Source: Amycolatopsis sp. NBC_00345 (GTDB lineage Bacteria; Actinomycetota; Actinomycetes; Mycobacteriales; Pseudonocardiaceae). Taken from it: a stretch of 64,000 nucleotides of DNA. The notes beneath the pieces are model-generated. The model was not told the DNA's origin, did not search any database, and saw only the letters and a program-made list of their open reading frames with translations. Numbering within the stretch: position 1 is the stretch's first letter; each line of letters starts with the position of its first letter. Shown one piece after another: positions 24,922 to 33,016 of this stretch. The translations under genes and the position numbers were made by a program. The DNA lies in the NCBI RefSeq assembly GCF_036116635.1, contig NZ_CP107995.1, positions 1,364,001 to 1,428,000 on the forward strand, given 5' to 3'.

Positions 24922-25602
24922 GTGGCTGACCCTCCGCGTCCCGCGCCGCGCGTGATCACGGTGTTCCTGGTCGACGACCACGAGCTGGTACGCCGTGGCG
25001 TCGCCGAGCTGATCGACGACGAGGACGACCTGACGGTGGCCGGCCAGGCCTCCTCGGCCGCCGAGGCGCTGGCCCGGGTGCCCGCGCTGCGCCCGGACGT
25101 CGCGGTGCTGGACGTCCGGCTGCCCGACGGCGACGGCGTCGAGCTGTGCCGCGAGCTGCGGGCGAAGCTGCCCGAACTGCGCTGCCTGATGCTCACCTCG
25201 TTCACCGACGAGCAGTCGATGGTCGACGCGGTGCTCGCCGGGGCCGACGGGTACGTGATCAAGGACGTCAAGGGACTCCAGCTGGTCGAGGCCATCCGCC
25301 GGGTCGGGGCGGGCGGGAGCCTGCTCGACGAGCGCGCGGTGGCCGCGCTGGTGGCGAAGCTGCGTGAGGGCGCGGGGGAGCAGGGCCCGCTGGCCGGGCT
25401 GACCGCGCAGGAGCGGGTGCTGCTGGACCTGATCGGCGAAAGCCTGACCAACCGGCAGATCGCCGAGCGGATGTTCCTGGCCGAGAAGACCGTGAAGAAC
25501 TACGTGTCCCGGCTGCTGGCCAAGCTGGGCATGGAGCGGCGGACCCAGGCCGCGGTGCTGGTCACCGGGATCCACGACGAACGGCGCCGTCCGGGCGGCT
25601 GA
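24922..25602 (+). CDS. devR: DevR/DosR-type response regulator
   Basis: A NarL/LuxR-type response regulator of 226 residues. The receiver domain (residues about 12-130) has VFLVDDHELVRRG, the phosphorylated Asp in VAVLDVRLPDGDG and the Lys in GYVIKDVKG. The DNA-binding domain ends with FLAEKTVKNYVSRLLAKLGMERRTQAAV (in pieces), which is nearly identical to mycobacterial DosR as I remember it, so the recognition helix and hence the operator class should be conserved. The GTG start is at 24922. Its stop abuts the stop of the convergent nitroreductase gene with no base between. The cognate kinase is encoded at 26736-28367. Confidence 0.93.
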   Translation: MADPPRPAPRVITVFLVDDHELVRRGVAELIDDEDDLTVAGQASSAAEALARVPALRPDVAVLDVRLPDGDGVELCRELRAKLPELRCLMLTSFTDEQSMVDAVLAGADGYVIKDVKGLQLVEAIRRVGAGGSLLDERAVAALVAKLREGAGEQGPLAGLTAQERVLLDLIGESLTNRQIAERMFLAEKTVKNYVSRLLAKLGMERRTQAAVLVTGIHDERRRPGG

Positions 25603-26454
25603 TCACCGCAGGCCCGCGGAGAACGGGTGCTCGTCGCTGGTCACGACGTCCTCCAGGCGTACCGGGGTGTAGGGCGCGACCGGCGCGCCGTGCCCGAGCC
25701 GCAGCATCACCTGGGGCCACAGGCCGCCGCCGAGCAGCTGCCGCAGCTCGCGCCGTGGCCCGGGCTGGGCCATCACGGCGGACCACAGCGCCGAAGACAG
25801 GCCCGAAGCCGTCGCGGTGAGCAGGACCCGCTGCATGGCCTGGCCCGCCTGCAGCAGCGCGAGGTTGGTGTCGTGCAGGGATCCGACGACCACGAGCAAC
25901 CGGTCCGGCTGCACGTCGAAGTCCGTCCGGTCGCCGTTCTCCGGCACCGCGCGGTCCATGATCTCGCGCAGCAGCGGGATCTGCTCGGGCTCGACCGTGG
26001 CGAGCCACGACCGCTCGATCTCCGCGGCCCGGCGCAGCTCGCGCTGGACCTCGGGCGGGACGGCCGCGGCGGTGAACGGGGACCGGTTGCCGCGGCGGAC
26101 CGGGATGGCCTCGGCCAGCCGCCGGTCCACCGGCGAGACCGGCTCGTGCCCGCGGGGGCGCACGACGGCGAGCAGGTCCGGCCGCCCGGCCGTCGGCAGC
26201 AGCCGCACGTCGGGGTGGCTGCCGTGGGCCTTGATCGCCAGCCGGAGGTTCAGCAGCGCCACCCCGCAGCTGAGGAGCTGTTCCCGCCGCTCGGGGCCTT
26301 CGTCGATGTCCGCGTACAGCTCGATCGCCCCCGGCGTGCACTGGAACCGCCAGGGCCGAGCGCCCCGCAACGGCGGCGGGGTGGTCGCCATGACGAGGAT
26401 CTGCCGTACCTGCTCGATGTTCAGGTGCCCCACGGGCATGACGCCGGTTTTCAT
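25603..26454 (-). CDS. Acg-family nitroreductase-like FMN protein
   Basis: A 283-residue protein of the nitroreductase superfamily, Acg branch (Rv2032/Rv3131-like). These are among the most strongly DosR-induced genes in mycobacteria, and Acg may bind flavin without typical reductase activity. RPWRFQCTPGAIELYAD, a version of the QPWRF flavin motif, is near residue 35. SCGVALLNLRLAIKAHG and the central PVRRGNRSPF follow, and the C-terminal VMLRLGHG segment is typical. The gene is convergent with devR. A possible DevR box lies about 80 bp upstream of its ATG. Confidence 0.88.
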   Translation of the reverse strand: MKTGVMPVGHLNIEQVRQILVMATTPPPLRGARPWRFQCTPGAIELYADIDEGPERREQLLSCGVALLNLRLAIKAHGSHPDVRLLPTAGRPDLLAVVRPRGHEPVSPVDRRLAEAIPVRRGNRSPFTAAAVPPEVQRELRRAAEIERSWLATVEPEQIPLLREIMDRAVPENGDRTDFDVQPDRLLVVVGSLHDTNLALLQAGQAMQRVLLTATASGLSSALWSAVMAQPGPRRELRQLLGGGLWPQVMLRLGHGAPVAPYTPVRLEDVVTSDEHPFSAGLR

Positions 26455-26533
26455 CCCGCTTGCTCCCTGGATCCGTGCGTTCGCTGGTTTTTGGCTTGCC
26501 TGCCGACAATCCGCCCCGGCGGCGCGGGGGCAC

Positions 26534-26550
26534 AGTGCCGAACGTCCCGG
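26534..26550 (-). promoter_or_regulatory. Candidate DosR box upstream of Acg-like gene
   Basis: On the minus strand the segment reads CCGGGACGTTCGGCACT. GGGAC-N4-GGCAC differs by one base from the GGGAC-N4-GGCCC half-site pair known from mycobacterial DosR boxes. It lies about 80 bp upstream of the nitroreductase start. Confidence 0.4.
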
Positions 26551-26610
26551 GTCGCGCGGCGAAGGTCGCCGGTTTCACGGGCGCTGAGCTGGCTCGCGAT
26601 TGCTTGCGCG

Positions 26611-26668
26611 GCGTGCCCTGAAGGCCACCTTGAGGGCATATACGACCCTGAAGGTGGCCTTCAGGGCG
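26611..26668. repeat. Hairpin repeat, copy 1 (GCCCTGAAGGCCACCTT family)
   Basis: The arms of 17 bp (26615-26631 and 26651-26667) are perfect reverse complements around a 19-base loop. A 58-bp block including the loop is identical to the copy at 51119-51176, and the arms are identical to those at 61035-61087. It lies upstream of the kinase gene devS, between it and the divergent nitroreductase gene. Confidence 0.8.
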
Positions 26669-26735
26669 GAACGGGCAGGGGAGCCCGCGGTGGCGGAGCG
26701 GGCCTGAAGCCAGTCCGGTGTGCGAGGGTGGGCCC

Positions 26736-28367
26736 ATGGCCGACGCCGATTCCCGGCCGGCCGGGCCGCCCCCTGACCGGGGCGAGGCCGCGTCGGCGCG
26801 CGCCCGGATGGACGCGCTGCTTTCGGCCGTGCTGGCGTTCTCCGCGCGCCCCGAGCTTGAGCACACCGTCGGCCGGATCGTGGCCACGGCCGCGGACCTG
26901 GTCGACGCCCGGTACGGCGCGCTGGCCGTGCTCGACGAGGACGGGACGACCACCGAGTTCGCCGTCGCGGGCCTGGACGACGCGGCCCGCGACCTGCTCG
27001 GGCCGCCGCCGGCCGGGCACGGGGTGCTCGGCGCGATCGGCGACGCCCCGCTGCGCCTGGACGACGTCGGCCCGGTCGAGCTGCCCGCGGGCCACCCGCC
27101 GGTGCGGTCCTTCCTCGGCGCCCCGCTCCGGGCCCGCGGTGTCCTGCTCGGCCGGTTGTACTTGGCGGGCAAGCGGTCCGGGCCGGGGTTCACCGAGGAC
27201 GACGAACGCGCGATCGTCGCGCTCGCGGGGGCGGCCGCGATCGCGGTGGACAACGCGCGGCTGCACGAGGAGGCCCGCGACCGGCAGCGGTGGCTGGAGG
27301 CGACCGGCGAGATCTCCTCGGCGCTGCTGAGCGGCACCGACGTGGTCGAGGTGCTGCGGCTGGTCGCGAGCCGCGCGGTCGAGCTCACCGGTGCGGACGA
27401 CGCGCTGATCGCGCTGCCCGTCGAGCCGTCCGGCGCCCTCGTCGTGACGGTGTGCGCCGGCCCGCACTCCGATGCGCTGACCGGCCGCCGGATCCCGCTC
27501 GACGGGTCCACCTCCGGCGCCGTGCTGCGCGACCACGTGCCCCGCAACGTGCCGCGCCTGGAGTTCGACCTGGCCGGTGGCGCCGGCCCGGGCCTGGGGC
27601 CGGCGCTGGTGGTGCGGCTGCGGTCGGGGGAGTCGACCGCCGGCGTGCTGCTGGCCGTCCGCGCGCCCGGCGCGGCGCGGTTCGACGAGGGCCAGCTGCA
27701 GATCGTGTCCGCGTTCGCCGACCAGGCGGCGCTCGCGCTGCGGGACGCGGAGAGCCAGTCCGCGCGCCGTGAGCTGGCGCTGGTGGTGGACCGCGACCGG
27801 ATCGCCCGCGACCTGCACGACCACGTGGTGCAGCGGCTGTTCGCGGTGGGCCTGTCGATGCAGGGCACCCACCGGCGCACGGACTCACCGGTCGTCGCCG
27901 AGCGGCTCACCCAGCACATCGGGCAGCTCCAGGAGGTCATCGAGGAGATCCGCAGCGCGATCTTCGACCTGCACGCCGCGCCGGGCCGGAAGCAGGGCCT
28001 GCGCGCGAGCCTGCAGCACGCCGTCAGCGACGCGACCGGCGACGCGGACATCCGGACCACGGTGCGGATCTCCGGCGCGCTCGACCGGGTGCCCGCCGGG
28101 CTGGCCGAGCACGCCGAGGCGGTGGTCCGGGAGGCGGTCAGCAACGTGCTGCGGCACGCGAACGCGGCCGAACTGGCCATCACCGTGTCGCTGGACGACA
28201 ACCTCGTCATCGACGTCTCCGACACCGGGTCCGGCCTCCCGCCGGCCGTCGTGCGCAGCGGGCTGCGTTACCTCGAACAGCGGGCGGCCGAGGCGGGCGG
28301 GGAATTCCGCGTGGAGCGCCGGGAGTCCGGCGGGACCCGTCTCGTGTGGACGGTGCCGGTGCCCTGA
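26736..28367 (+). CDS. devS: DevS/DosT-type GAF-GAF sensor histidine kinase
   Basis: A cytosolic sensor kinase of 543 residues. GAF-1 is about 30-175, GAF-2 about 185-340, then HisKA_3 with phospho-His361 in ARDLHDHVVQRL and an HATPase domain with NVLRHANA and DTGSGLPP. In GAF-1, His120 in GHPPVRSFLGAP and Tyr142 in GRLYLAGK are 22 residues apart, exactly as the haem ligand His149 and distal Tyr171 of mycobacterial DevS, so a haem-based oxygen or redox sensor is inferred. The partner is the DevR-type regulator at 24922. There is no membrane helix. ATG 26736 is preferred over a GTG-type start six codons earlier. Confidence 0.92.
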   Translation: MADADSRPAGPPPDRGEAASARARMDALLSAVLAFSARPELEHTVGRIVATAADLVDARYGALAVLDEDGTTTEFAVAGLDDAARDLLGPPPAGHGVLGAIGDAPLRLDDVGPVELPAGHPPVRSFLGAPLRARGVLLGRLYLAGKRSGPGFTEDDERAIVALAGAAAIAVDNARLHEEARDRQRWLEATGEISSALLSGTDVVEVLRLVASRAVELTGADDALIALPVEPSGALVVTVCAGPHSDALTGRRIPLDGSTSGAVLRDHVPRNVPRLEFDLAGGAGPGLGPALVVRLRSGESTAGVLLAVRAPGAARFDEGQLQIVSAFADQAALALRDAESQSARRELALVVDRDRIARDLHDHVVQRLFAVGLSMQGTHRRTDSPVVAERLTQHIGQLQEVIEEIRSAIFDLHAAPGRKQGLRASLQHAVSDATGDADIRTTVRISGALDRVPAGLAEHAEAVVREAVSNVLRHANAAELAITVSLDDNLVIDVSDTGSGLPPAVVRSGLRYLEQRAAEAGGEFRVERRESGGTRLVWTVPVP

Positions 28368-28595
28368 ACCCGTTCGGCGGCAACGGATCGACGACAACAG
28401 CGAGAACGCGCGGGCCGGGTTCTTGGCGGCATCGCACCGGCCGGGCCGGTCCCGGCGCTGGTGACCACACCGGTGCCGTGACACACTGGACGTACATCGT
28501 TCCCATGGCGCCCCCACGGCGCCGGCTCCGGACCGCGGCGGGGACGCCTACGCCGCTACCACCGGATTCCCGGCCCGCCGAAGGGAATGTCGCCG

Positions 28596-28724
28596 ATGCC
28601 GACCACCGCCGCACCGTCGCACGGCCTGCCGCGCGACGACGTCAGCGCGACCGGGGGCATTTGTGTGGCCCGGTCCCGGGGCACGCGGACCGGCCGCACG
28701 GCGGAAGTCCCCGGCGCCCGGTGA
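28596..28724 (+). CDS. Small ORF (42 aa) coupled to GAF-ANTAR gene
   Basis: A short reading frame, MPTTAAPSHGLPRDDVSATG at its start, with GAAGGGA 9 bases upstream of ATG 28596 (a second ATG at 28587 is too close). Its TGA overlaps the GTG of the following GAF-ANTAR gene (GTGA, 28721-28724), the usual geometry of translational coupling. It contains no known domain. It is either a genuine small protein or a leader that couples translation. The GAF-ANTAR gene itself has no good Shine-Dalgarno, which supports coupling. Confidence 0.45.
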   Translation: MPTTAAPSHGLPRDDVSATGGICVARSRGTRTGRTAEVPGAR

Positions 28725-29458
28725 CCGAAGTCGAGGTACTGCGGGCGAGTGTGCTGGCCGCGCTCGGCGAGGGCGGCGCCGCCGGCGGGGTCGACGCCGT
28801 CGGGCGGGTGTGCCGCGCCTGCGTCCGGCTGCTGCCGGTGGACGGGGCCGCGGTGTCCGTGATGGCCGACGCCGGCCAGCGTGAGCTGGTTTACGCCAGC
28901 GACACGGTCAGCACCGTGTTGGCGGAGCTGCAGTTCTCGCTCGGCGAGGGCCCGTGCTTCGAGGCCCACCGCACCGGCGGCCCGGTGCTGGTGCCCGACC
29001 TCGCGGCCGGGCTGGTGTCCGGCTGGCCGATGTTCGCCGTCGAGGCGGCGGGGCACCCGGTGGCGGCGTTGTTCACCTTCCCGCTGCAGATCGGCGCGGT
29101 CCGGGTGGCGACCCTGGACACCTACCGCGCCACTCCCGGCTCCCTCACCCCGGCGGAGCTCGCCACGGCACTGCGGGTGGCCGACGTGGCGGCGCTCGCG
29201 TTGTCGGGGCTGCAGGCCGGGGGCGCGAGCTGGCTGGACGGCGGCGGGCCGTGGCTCACGGCGTCGGGCATGCGGCACCGGGAGGTACACCAGGCCACCG
29301 GCATGCTGATCGTGCAGCTGGACGTTTCGGCCGCCGCCGCGCTGGCGCGGATGCGGGCGTACGCGTTCGGCCACGGCCGTCCGCTCGCCGAGGTCGCCGC
29401 CGACATCGTCGCCGGGCGGCTGTCGTTGGACGGCGACCCGGACCGGGGACCACTATGA
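28721..29458 (+). CDS. GAF and ANTAR domain protein (1)
   Basis: A predicted signal-responsive transcription antiterminator of 245 residues. The GAF domain spans about 15-160 (SLGEGPCFEAHRTGGPVLVPDL is typical of this actinobacterial group). The ANTAR RNA-binding domain is at the C-terminus, with HREVHQATGMLIVQLDVSAA and ALARMRAYAFGHGRPL. ANTAR proteins bind paired hairpins in nascent RNA. The GTG start is chosen because it overlaps the upstream small ORF; longer in-frame starts would only cover that ORF. A 10-codon ATGA-linked mini-ORF (29455-29487) bridges to the next ANTAR gene. Confidence 0.85.
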   Translation: MTEVEVLRASVLAALGEGGAAGGVDAVGRVCRACVRLLPVDGAAVSVMADAGQRELVYASDTVSTVLAELQFSLGEGPCFEAHRTGGPVLVPDLAAGLVSGWPMFAVEAAGHPVAALFTFPLQIGAVRVATLDTYRATPGSLTPAELATALRVADVAALALSGLQAGGASWLDGGGPWLTASGMRHREVHQATGMLIVQLDVSAAAALARMRAYAFGHGRPLAEVAADIVAGRLSLDGDPDRGPL

Positions 29459-29483
29459 GTGAAGACAGCGAGGAAGAATTCAG

Positions 29484-30239
29484 GTGATGGCAGGCATGGC
29501 CGATCGCGAACGGCAGGTGACCCGGGCGTTCGTCGCGCTGGCCGACACGCTGGTCGACGACTACGACATCGCCGACCTGCTGCACACCCTGGTCCGGCAG
29601 TGCGTCACGCTGCTCGACGTCGCCGCGGCCGGGCTGACGCTGGTCGACGAGCGCGGCAGCCTGCAGGTGCTGGCCTCCTCCACCGAGCAGGCGCGGCTGA
29701 TCGAGCTGTTCCAGCTCAACATCGACGAGGGACCGTGCGTCGAGTGCTTCACCGGCCAGGCGCCGGTGCTGGTCGCGGACATCGCCGCGCAGTCCGCGCG
29801 GTGGCCCCGGTTCGCGGTCGAGGCGGCCCGTGACGGGTTCGCCTCGGTGCACGCGCTGCCGCTGCGGCTGCGGAAGCAGACCATCGGCGCGCTGAACCTG
29901 TTCGGCCACCACACGGGTGAGCTCGGGGCCGACGACCTCGAACTGGCGCAAGGACTGGCCGACACGGCGACCATCGGCATCCTGCAGGAGCGGGCCATCC
30001 GGCGCGGGGAGATCCTGTCCGAGCAGCTGCAGACCGCGTTGAACAGCCGGGTGATCATCGAGCAGGCCAAGGGCGTGCTCGCGGTGGTCGGCCGGCTGGC
30101 CATGGACGACGCCTTCACCGTCCTGCGTGACTACGCCCGCGGCACCAACTCCCGGTTGAGCGAGGTCGCTCGCGCCCTCGCCGACCGGAAACTCGATCCG
30201 AGGGTCGTGCTGACCCGTTCGGCGGCGCGCAAGCGCTGA
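29484..30239 (+). CDS. GAF and ANTAR domain protein (2)
   Basis: A 251-residue paralogue of the preceding protein with an N-terminal GAF domain (about 10-165, with LNIDEGPCVECFTGQAPVLV) and a C-terminal ANTAR domain (LNSRVIIEQAKGVLAVVGRL, AFTVLRDYARGTNSRLSEVA). Three starts are close together (GTG 29484, ATG 29487, ATG 29496), served by GAGGAAG at 29470. Tandem GAF-ANTAR genes behind a DevS-type kinase suggest a second, RNA-level control layer in the block. The ligand of the GAF domain is unknown, and no haem-type His-Tyr pair as in the kinase is evident. Confidence 0.92.
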   Translation: MMAGMADRERQVTRAFVALADTLVDDYDIADLLHTLVRQCVTLLDVAAAGLTLVDERGSLQVLASSTEQARLIELFQLNIDEGPCVECFTGQAPVLVADIAAQSARWPRFAVEAARDGFASVHALPLRLRKQTIGALNLFGHHTGELGADDLELAQGLADTATIGILQERAIRRGEILSEQLQTALNSRVIIEQAKGVLAVVGRLAMDDAFTVLRDYARGTNSRLSEVARALADRKLDPRVVLTRSAARKR

Positions 30240-30267
30240 CCGGGATCGGGGCTTCGAAGGGAAAACC

Positions 30268-30627
30268 ATGGAAGTCCAGATCAGCAGCGACAACAACGTG
30301 CACGGCGGGGACGAGCTGAACCAGTACGTCGAAGCCGAGCTCCGGTCGGCGCTGTCGAGGTTCAGCGACCACCTGACCCGGCTCGAAGTCCACCTCGGCG
30401 ACGAAATCGCCACCGAGGCCGAAGGCATGGACCGGCGTTGCGTGATCGAAGCCCGGCCCGCCGGCCGCCCGCCGGTCGCGGTCACCCACCACGCCGGCTC
30501 GGTGAACGAGGCGGTCGGCGGCGCGGTGCGCAAGCTCGAAAGCCTGCTCGAAAGCAAGTACGGCCGGACGGACCACCGCAAGGGCGGCGACTCCATCCGT
30601 CACAGTCCGACCGGCGATCCGCGGTAA
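30268..30627 (+). CDS. Short HPF/YfiA-like ribosome hibernation factor
   Basis: A 119-residue protein of the ribosome hibernation promoting factor fold (MEVQISSDNNVHGGDELNQYVEAEL at the start, in part; LTRLEVHLGDE; RRCVIEARPAGRPPVAVTHHA). It lacks the C-terminal dimerisation domain of long HPF, so it belongs to the short class that silences ribosomes by binding the 30S decoding site. In mycobacteria one HPF homologue is DosR-controlled, which fits its place here. Compared with HPF its basic surface seems reduced, and relatives annotated HPF/RaiA family are common in actinomycete dormancy clusters. GAAGGGA precedes ATG 30268. Confidence 0.8.
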   Translation: MEVQISSDNNVHGGDELNQYVEAELRSALSRFSDHLTRLEVHLGDEIATEAEGMDRRCVIEARPAGRPPVAVTHHAGSVNEAVGGAVRKLESLLESKYGRTDHRKGGDSIRHSPTGDPR

Positions 30628-30870
30628 AACCGCTCGCCCGCCGGCGGCAGGCGTAGGCTTCGGTCAAGACCCCAGACCTCGGTGACACCGATCGAGCCGC
30701 CCTGCGGCCGCCGATGACCGAGGAGGGCCGGACATGGGGAGAATTCAGCGAAACTCGCGTTGGCCGAGCCCTGCGAGCCCATGACCCGGCCCCTGGTCAT
30801 CGAACGGCTTCTCTTGCGCGGGTGGGACGGCCCGGCCGAATGGGCTTTCCGGCGCGACACCAATGGGACC

Positions 30871-31020
30871 TTCGCGGTTGTGCGGCGGGGCGCCACGCGC
30901 GCCAGGATCCGCGACGACACCTTTGCGGTCGTGTGGCCGGGCGCCACCCGCGGCGTGGCCGAGGTCCGCCGCGACACCTTCACGGTTGCGCGGCCGGGCG
31001 CCAAGATCCGCCGCGACAAC
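30871..31020. repeat. Degenerate tandem repeats in the 594-bp gap before the desaturase
   Basis: Three diverged units of 51, 57 and 42 bp begin at 30871, 30922 and 30979. Each starts like TTCGCGGTTGTGCGGCCGGG and ends CGCGACACC or similar. Both strands are open, but translations are Arg/Thr-rich repeats without domains. I see no gene between 30628 and 31221. The rest of the gap probably holds the desaturase promoter. Confidence 0.6.
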
Positions 31021-31221
31021 CGGCACTCGATTCCCGAGACGCCGCAGGTGCTCCGGCTGAGACCGTCCGGTCTCGGCCACGAGGCCCGGACGGGACACCC
31101 GCCCCCGGCGCCGCGTGCGATCTCCCCCTGACACCCCGGACCGACCACCGCGCCCACCGCATCCATCGCGGTGCCCGGCCGAGGCAGGCGCCCGGCACCC
31201 CGCTCTACACGGAGGTCCACA

Positions 31222-32277
31222 ATGGACTACGTCGTACCCGCCGCTCCGCCGGAGCCGGGCCGGACCCGGGGCAGTGACTACGCCGAGCTGTCCGACCTGG
31301 TCAAGGCCGCCGGGCTACTGCGCCGCCGTCCGTACTACTACGCGCTGCGGGGCGGGGTGACCCTGCTGGTGTTCGGCGGCGCCTGGGTGCTGTTCGCGTT
31401 GCTCGGCGGCACCTGGTGGCAGCTGGGCACGGCGGTCCTGCTGGCCGTGGCGTACACGCAGCTGTCGTTCCTCGGCCACGACGCCGGGCACAAGCAGATC
31501 TTCCGGGGCCGCCGCGCCAACGACGCGGTGGGCTCGGGACTGGCCGGGCTGGTCGGGCTCAGCTACGGCTGGTGGGTCGGCAAGCACAACCGTCACCACG
31601 CGAACCCGAACGTCGAGGGCGCCGACCCGGACATCGACATGCCCGCGCTCGCGTTCAGCGCCCCGCAGGGCCGCGGCCGGACGGGATTCCTGCGCTGGAT
31701 GGCGAAGTACCAGGCGTTCCTGTTCTTCCCGCTGCTCCTGCTGGAGGGCCTCGACCTGCACTGGTCGGGGATCAAGGCGGTGTGGCACGGCGGAATGCGG
31801 GCCCGGCGGCTCGAGGCCGGCCTGCTCACCGTCCACATCGGCGGCTACCTGGCCGCGGTGTTCCTGGTCCTGCCGGTCGGCCAGGCCTTCGTGTTCATCG
31901 CGGTGCACCAGGCCCTGTGGGGTGTCTACATGGGATGCTCGTTCGCGCCCAACCACAAGGCCATGCCGCACCTGGAAGAGGGCCACCAGCTGGACTTCCT
32001 GCGCCGGCAGGTGCTGACGTCGCACAACGTGAACGGCGGCCGCTGGGTGGTGGTCGCCCTCGGTGGCCTGAACTACCAGATCGAGCACCACCTGTTCCCG
32101 AGCATGCCGATGTCGACCCTGCGCCGTGCCCAGCCGCTCGTCCGCGAGTTCTGCGCCGCGCACGGCATCAGCTACAGCCAGGGCGGCCTGCTGGCGTCCT
32201 ACCGGCAGATCCTGCGCCACCTGCACGAGGTGGGCGCACCACTGCGCGCCGCCGACGCCGCACGGTCACGGTCCTAG
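31222..32277 (+). CDS. Membrane fatty acid desaturase
   Basis: A di-iron acyl desaturase (351 residues) that would introduce a double bond in membrane acyl chains. All three histidine boxes are present: HDAGH, HNRHH and the QIEHH box near residue 291, the last being typical of the DesA3/front-end-like group. Hydrophobic pairs around residues 48-90 and 205-235 form the membrane anchor. ATG 31222 follows GGAGGT by 5 bases; upstream in-frame starts are rejected. Its presence in a hypoxia-type block is notable because the reaction needs oxygen and a ferredoxin or flavodoxin reductase, neither of which is adjacent. Confidence 0.93.
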   Translation: MDYVVPAAPPEPGRTRGSDYAELSDLVKAAGLLRRRPYYYALRGGVTLLVFGGAWVLFALLGGTWWQLGTAVLLAVAYTQLSFLGHDAGHKQIFRGRRANDAVGSGLAGLVGLSYGWWVGKHNRHHANPNVEGADPDIDMPALAFSAPQGRGRTGFLRWMAKYQAFLFFPLLLLEGLDLHWSGIKAVWHGGMRARRLEAGLLTVHIGGYLAAVFLVLPVGQAFVFIAVHQALWGVYMGCSFAPNHKAMPHLEEGHQLDFLRRQVLTSHNVNGGRWVVVALGGLNYQIEHHLFPSMPMSTLRRAQPLVREFCAAHGISYSQGGLLASYRQILRHLHEVGAPLRAADAARSRS

Positions 32278-32367
32278 CCGGCTGCCGCGCCTTTCTGGCC
32301 CCACCGCTCTCGCCCCACCGTTGCCACCCCGCCGATCCCGGCCTCGACCCGAACGCTGAGGAGCGCC

Positions 32368-33003
32368 ATGCTCACTCGAACCGTCGTCACCGTTCTTGTC
32401 GTACTGGCTGTCGCCTTCGGGGCCGTGGGGCTGGTGGCGATCCCGCCCGGCGCGCTGGCCGGCTGGGTGCTCCTGGCCGGGGCGGTCGGCCTGATCGCCT
32501 GGCAGGGCGCCGAACACCTGCCGGAGAACCGGTTCGTGACCCGGTCCCGGCGGCCCGCCTGGTGGGCCGGCACCGCGGCGGCGGCGCTGTGCCTGACGTT
32601 CTGCCTGGCGGTCACCGGCCTGGTCGCGGTCGCGGGCGCCGCCACGGCCGTGAGCTCGACGCTGCTGCTCCTGGCCGTGGTGGCCTGGGCCGGATGGCGT
32701 TCCACGGCCGCGAAGGCACCTCGGCCCGCGCGGGCCGAGGTGCCCCCCGCGCGCTTCTCGGTGGTCCCGCCGCCGCTCGTGGCCGCGGACCTCGCCACCG
32801 ACGAGCTGTGCGTGGCCTGGCGCCGGAGCTACCTGGAACTGCTGCGGGCCGTCGACGAGCCGACTCGCCAACGGGTCGTCGTGCAGCGGCAGGAGTACCT
32901 CGACGAGCTGGAACGCCGCGACAGCCTCGGCTTCGCCCGCTGGCTCGACAGCGGTGCCCGCGCCGGCAGCGACCCCCGACGCTTCCTCACCAGCGGCGGC
33001 TGA
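32368..33003 (+). CDS. Membrane protein of unknown function
   Basis: A 211-residue protein with about four N-terminal membrane helices (residues 5-25, 30-46, 66-90, 93-110) and a cytosolic tail of about 95 residues. The tail carries DLATDELCVAWRRSYLELL, RQEYLDELERRDSLGFARWL and SDPRRFL, a pattern I have seen in small actinomycete membrane proteins near Acg and DevR genes but cannot name. It may be an anchor for a stress complex. It is 13 bp upstream of the degenerate Acg paralogue, probably cotranscribed. Confidence 0.75.
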   Translation: MLTRTVVTVLVVLAVAFGAVGLVAIPPGALAGWVLLAGAVGLIAWQGAEHLPENRFVTRSRRPAWWAGTAAAALCLTFCLAVTGLVAVAGAATAVSSTLLLLAVVAWAGWRSTAAKAPRPARAEVPPARFSVVPPPLVAADLATDELCVAWRRSYLELLRAVDEPTRQRVVVQRQEYLDELERRDSLGFARWLDSGARAGSDPRRFLTSGG

Positions 33004-33016
33004 CGGTGCACCGGCC

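Noticed and set aside
25600..25605. Fusion or read-through between devR and the Acg-like gene
   Set aside because: The genes are convergent; their stop codons merely abut (TGA followed by TCA).
25562..28225. 887-codon minus-strand frame
   Set aside because: Antisense to the DevS-type kinase and out of frame with the Acg-like gene; Ser/Arg-rich without domains.
30760..31131. 123-codon frame upstream of the desaturase
   Set aside because: Product consists of degenerate repeats and no ribosome site is present; treated as repeat DNA.
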